64,000 nt of DNA from Halomonas sp. ALS9 (GTDB lineage Bacteria > Pseudomonadota > Gammaproteobacteria > Pseudomonadales > Halomonadaceae): positions 1-64,000 of the forward strand of contig NZ_LXRG01000065.1 of assembly GCF_001651035.1 (NCBI RefSeq), in the 5' to 3' direction. The translations under genes were made by a program, and so were the position numbers. Under the pieces are notes generated by a model. That model had not been told where the DNA came from and did not search any database. It saw nothing but the letters and a program-made list of their open reading frames with translations. Positions 61,320-64,000 of the stretch are shown piece after piece. Within the stretch, counting starts at the first letter, position 1. Each line of letters opens with the position of its first letter.

Positions 61320-63511
61320 GCGATGCCCTTAGCAAAGAGGATGAGCAGCTCTATACCCTACACGGTATGTGGTGCACCAGCTGTGCCCTAGCCGTGGAGG
61401 GCTCGCTTAAGCGTCTTGAAGGTGTGCGTGAGGTTAGCGTGCACTACCCAAGCGCAACGCTTTGCATTAGCGGCACGCCTGCTGCTACCCAGCTCTCAAC
61501 ACTTGCCGCAAAGGTTAAGCGCCTGGGCTATCGGCTGACAGAGCTTGAACCGGTGGGGGACGCCCATGCGCGTTTAGAAGCGGAGAGCCGCTACCTAACG
61601 CTTAGGCTGATGGTCGGCTCGTTGTTTGGCATGTGGACGATGCTGGCTTCACTATTGATATATGCGGGTGCATTGCCTTCGGAGCGGGTTGAATTGGTGT
61701 TGGCGTGGGTGTCGGGGGCATTTTCACTGCCCGTAGTGCTGTTCGCAGGCATGCCGTTTTACCGGGCTGGGTGGCGCACGCTGCTGGCCAAGCGCCCGGG
61801 TATGGACGTGCTGGTTAGCCTGGGTGTTATCGGCGCGGTGATGGTTTCGGTATGGCTGCTATGGCGCGGCTCTGCAGAGGTCTACTTCGACACGGCGGTA
61901 ATGCTAATTGTGCTTTTACTCGTTGGGCGGCTGGTGGAAACGCTGTGCCGCCATCGGGGGGTAAAAGCATTGGATACCCTGACGCTGCCAGATGTGAATA
62001 TAACGGTTTGGCAAGAGAAAGCCTGGACATCGCTGCCCGTAGATCACGTGAACGCGGGAATGCGCGTTGAGCTAGCGCCCGGCGAGTTGGTAGCACTTGA
62101 CGGCATCCTTGAAGAGCCAGGCTGGGTCGACACCGCCTCACTGACTGGCGAAAGCCTGCCGCGGCACTTTAATGCAGGGCAGGCGATATACGCGGGCTGC
62201 CGCTATCTGGGTACCACGCCCATCGTCATGCAGGTCAGCGCTGGAGTGGGCAAACGTCGACTGGATCGGCTGTGTGATGAAATGCGCCGCTATCAGGCCA
62301 AAAAAGGCGAATTGCAGAAGCTCGCTGACCGCTTTGCCGCCTGGCTAAGCCCGCTAGCGCTGGTGCTCGCGTTACTGACACTGCCCGCTACGCTGTTATT
62401 GGGGCTGGGCTGGGAAGATGCCTTTGTGCGCGCGCTTTCGGTGTTAGTTGTGGCATGCCCCTGCGCGGTGGGGCTTGCCGTGCCGCTGGCAAGTCTGGCG
62501 GGTAGCGGCCAGGCCATGCAGCAAAGCGTGGCACTGCGCGACCCGGCAGCGCTTGAAACTCTGGCGCGCATTCGCTCGGTCGCGCTGGATAAAACCGGCA
62601 CCCTAACCACCGGTAGCCATGCAGTGCTTCACTGGCAGGCGCGGGAGGGTATTGATCAGCAAGCCCTACAACGCATGCTTAGTGCCGCCGTTGCGGGTAG
62701 CGAACATCCCTTGGCACAAGCGCTAGCACGCTGGGCAAGTAGCCTCGGCGATCAACAATCGGAACCGTGCGAAGAGATCAATGAAGTGCCTGGGGAAGGG
62801 CGCCGAGTGAAGTTAAGTAGCGGCGAATGGCTGTCGGTGGGCAGCGCTAGCTGGATGGCTCGCCAGCGCATCGTTCTGCCTGACCAAGCGGAAGACGTAG
62901 CGCTGGCTTTTGCTTCTCAAGTGATGGTAGCCGATGAGGCGGGCTGGTTAGCGACGTTCTATCTCTCCGATCAACCGGTGGACGACGCCGAGCCCAGCGT
63001 AAAACATCTGTTAGCGTCCGGGTATGTGGTGGCGATGATCAGCGGTGACCGGCAGGGCGCGGTGAGTTGGCTAGGCGAGCGGGTGGGGCTTGCCCGTGAA
63101 GCTTGCTATGCCCAACGCTCGCCGGAAGCCAAGGCGCGGCTATTGCAAGGGTTGCCATCGCCGACACTCTACGTAGGGGATGGCTTAAACGATACCTTAA
63201 GCCTGGCCGCGGCAGATGTTGGCATTGCTCCGTTGAATGCCAGCGAAGCTGCCCGAGAAGGGGCTTCCGCACAGTTAATGACACCTGGAATAGGTGGGGT
63301 CGTAAAACTGCTTGGCATTGCCAAACGCACCCGGCGCATTATGGTGCAGAACCTGTTCTTTTCGGCGCTCTATAACACCTTGGCACTCGGGCTAGTGTTG
63401 CTGATGGCCATACCGCCGTTGGTCGCAGTGCTTGCCATGGCGGCTAGCTCGTTAACAGTGACCCTTAATGCTGCGAGACTAGCGTGGGCTGAACCGGATG
63501 AAGAGGATTAA
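61310..63511 (+). CDS. Heavy-metal (Cu) translocating P-type ATPase
   Basis: A 733-residue P1B-ATPase. It has an N-terminal HMA domain with the GMWCTSC metal motif, a transmembrane CPC in VVACPCAVGLAVPLASLAGSGQAM, the phosphorylation site ALDKTGTLTTG, SEHPLAQAL and a hinge YVGDGLNDTLSLAAADVGIA. This is the CcoI/CtpA/FixI class that delivers copper to heme-copper oxidases. No ATG or GTG is available before the HMA motif, so TTG 61310 is the start, with weak ribosome site; it overlaps the preceding gene by 10 bp and is probably coupled to it. Confidence 0.92.
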   Translation: MPVSDALSKEDEQLYTLHGMWCTSCALAVEGSLKRLEGVREVSVHYPSATLCISGTPAATQLSTLAAKVKRLGYRLTELEPVGDAHARLEAESRYLTLRLMVGSLFGMWTMLASLLIYAGALPSERVELVLAWVSGAFSLPVVLFAGMPFYRAGWRTLLAKRPGMDVLVSLGVIGAVMVSVWLLWRGSAEVYFDTAVMLIVLLLVGRLVETLCRHRGVKALDTLTLPDVNITVWQEKAWTSLPVDHVNAGMRVELAPGELVALDGILEEPGWVDTASLTGESLPRHFNAGQAIYAGCRYLGTTPIVMQVSAGVGKRRLDRLCDEMRRYQAKKGELQKLADRFAAWLSPLALVLALLTLPATLLLGLGWEDAFVRALSVLVVACPCAVGLAVPLASLAGSGQAMQQSVALRDPAALETLARIRSVALDKTGTLTTGSHAVLHWQAREGIDQQALQRMLSAAVAGSEHPLAQALARWASSLGDQQSEPCEEINEVPGEGRRVKLSSGEWLSVGSASWMARQRIVLPDQAEDVALAFASQVMVADEAGWLATFYLSDQPVDDAEPSVKHLLASGYVVAMISGDRQGAVSWLGERVGLAREACYAQRSPEAKARLLQGLPSPTLYVGDGLNDTLSLAAADVGIAPLNASEAAREGASAQLMTPGIGGVVKLLGIAKRTRRIMVQNLFFSALYNTLALGLVLLMAIPPLVAVLAMAASSLTVTLNAARLAWAEPDEED

Positions 63512-63522
63512 GGTAAGTTGCA

Positions 63523-63822
63523 TTAAAGCGAATAGCCAAGCGTCTGTTTAAGCCGTTCGGCATTTGTCGCTACCCAGCTTGGATCTATCGCGCCCCAGTC
63601 ACGTATTTGGTAGCGGCCAATGTTGTGGCGCTCGCCGTCATCTTTAGTAAATACACACTCGATATCCAGCTCGGCCAGGGAGGCGATCGTATCCTGGGCG
63701 GTGCGCCGCGGCATGCCGGTGGCCTCAATTAATGCAGGCACGCTGGCGATACCTTGTTCGATCAAATGGGCGACATATAAGCGGCGGTAAAAACTCGATT
63801 TGGTTTTGCTAAGCACGGGCAT
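63523..63822 (-). CDS. Winged helix-turn-helix protein (HTH_43-like)
   Basis: A 99-residue protein with a winged-helix region (RRLYVAHLIEQGIASVPALIEATGMPRRTAQDTIASLAELDIECVF) and the wing DGERHNIGRYQIRDWGAIDPSWV. The pattern fits the HTH_43 family, small proteins of unknown targets. It is convergent with the copper ATPase; 11 bp separate the two stops. Confidence 0.82.
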   Translation of the reverse strand: MPVLSKTKSSFYRRLYVAHLIEQGIASVPALIEATGMPRRTAQDTIASLAELDIECVFTKDDGERHNIGRYQIRDWGAIDPSWVATNAERLKQTLGYSL

Positions 63823-63863
63823 TCGGCTTCCTTTGCAGCTAATGGATGCATGTGCCGCTTAGC

Positions 63864-64000
63864 TTAAATGAATAAATCCTGCTGCGCTCGTGGCGGGCGA
63901 AAATCTCGGGTGTTCAAACCCTGCTCTGTGCGATCCTGCAACTTCCACTGGCGGCTGGCACGGGCAAAGCGCTGGGCGATTAAATCCGCAAAGGCACCCT
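63864..64000 (-). CDS. C-terminal fragment of a gene, possibly PA0069-family radical SAM protein
   Basis: A minus-strand frame reads into the window edge and ends at TAA (63864-63866). The 45 visible residues include FADLIAQRFARASRQWKL and end FRPPRAQQDLFI. The W/L-rich helix followed by a short F-x-x-P loop and an ending of LF type resembles the C-terminus of PA0069-family radical SAM proteins (spore photolyase-like). The N-terminal part is outside the window, so the assignment is tentative. Confidence 0.4.
   Translation of the reverse strand, partial: GAFADLIAQRFARASRQWKLQDRTEQGLNTRDFRPPRAQQDLFI

Overview
The window reads as a chromosomal segment of a Gammaproteobacterium of the Halomonadaceae (Halomonas or a close relative). 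The evidence is gene content (RlmM, EpmC, YqcC, YeaC, DUF3080, DUF3549 and DUF5924 families; a SUF operon closed by sufT; a rimK-rimB pair; a caa3 oxidase), acidic proteins and a GC content that looks to be in the mid-50s by eye. No rRNA, tRNA, CRISPR array, transposase or integrase was seen. Family names come from recognition of the protein sequences, not from a database search.

Layout. 1-7.3 kb: housekeeping genes (rlmM, an ABM-domain protein, tusA, a DUF3080 lipoprotein, a MATE exporter, epmC, tatD). 7.5-15.4 kb: an acyl-CoA catabolic block (orphan periplasmic binding protein, two acyl-CoA ligases, acyl-CoA dehydrogenase, thiolase) closed by an AraC-type regulator. 15.5-20.4 kb: uup, a universal stress protein, a SlyA-like regulator and a DUF5924/DUF2914 membrane protein. 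20.6-24.1 kb: fadBA. 24.1-27.6 kb: small enzymes (HDAC-like deacetylase, flavodoxin-like protein, DCC protein, PEBP-like protein, PhnA/YjdM, YjfB-like protein). 27.9-34.0 kb: the SUF iron-sulfur operon (Rrf2 regulator, sufBCDS, sufT). 34.0-39.1 kb: sanA-like, rimK, rimB, DUF3549, yqcC, ompW.

39.3-42.7 kb is the accessory part. Six small genes, all on the + strand, more AT-rich than their neighbours, are separated by imperfect hairpins that begin with TAAC at or just after a stop codon and end with GTTA/ATTA. This is the arrangement expected of an integron gene-cassette array without an integrase. One cassette encodes a NADAR-family protein; the others are unrecognised.

42.8-49.3 kb: proline catabolism (putA, putP, a PruR-like AraC regulator). 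49.3-56.9 kb: CBS-domain protein, Pmp3-like protein, DMT exporter, NAD kinase, metallophosphatase, rhomboid protease, yeaC, DUF2797 and CopD-family genes. Two intergenic gaps here (about 49.8 and 54.2 kb) each hold a sigma-E/AlgU-like promoter, an identical 13-mer and a strong terminator with no gene between them; they look like a pair of related envelope-stress small RNAs. 56.9-63.5 kb: a caa3-type cytochrome oxidase (coxB with a probable ATT start, fused coxAC) followed by a copper P-type ATPase. The window ends in a small winged-helix protein and the tail of a further gene.

Together the core genes describe an aerobic heterotroph that burns fatty acids and proline, sends electrons to a caa3 oxidase and makes its Fe-S clusters by SUF. 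The least explained parts are the cassette-like array, the sRNA pair and several short tandem repeats next to gene starts.
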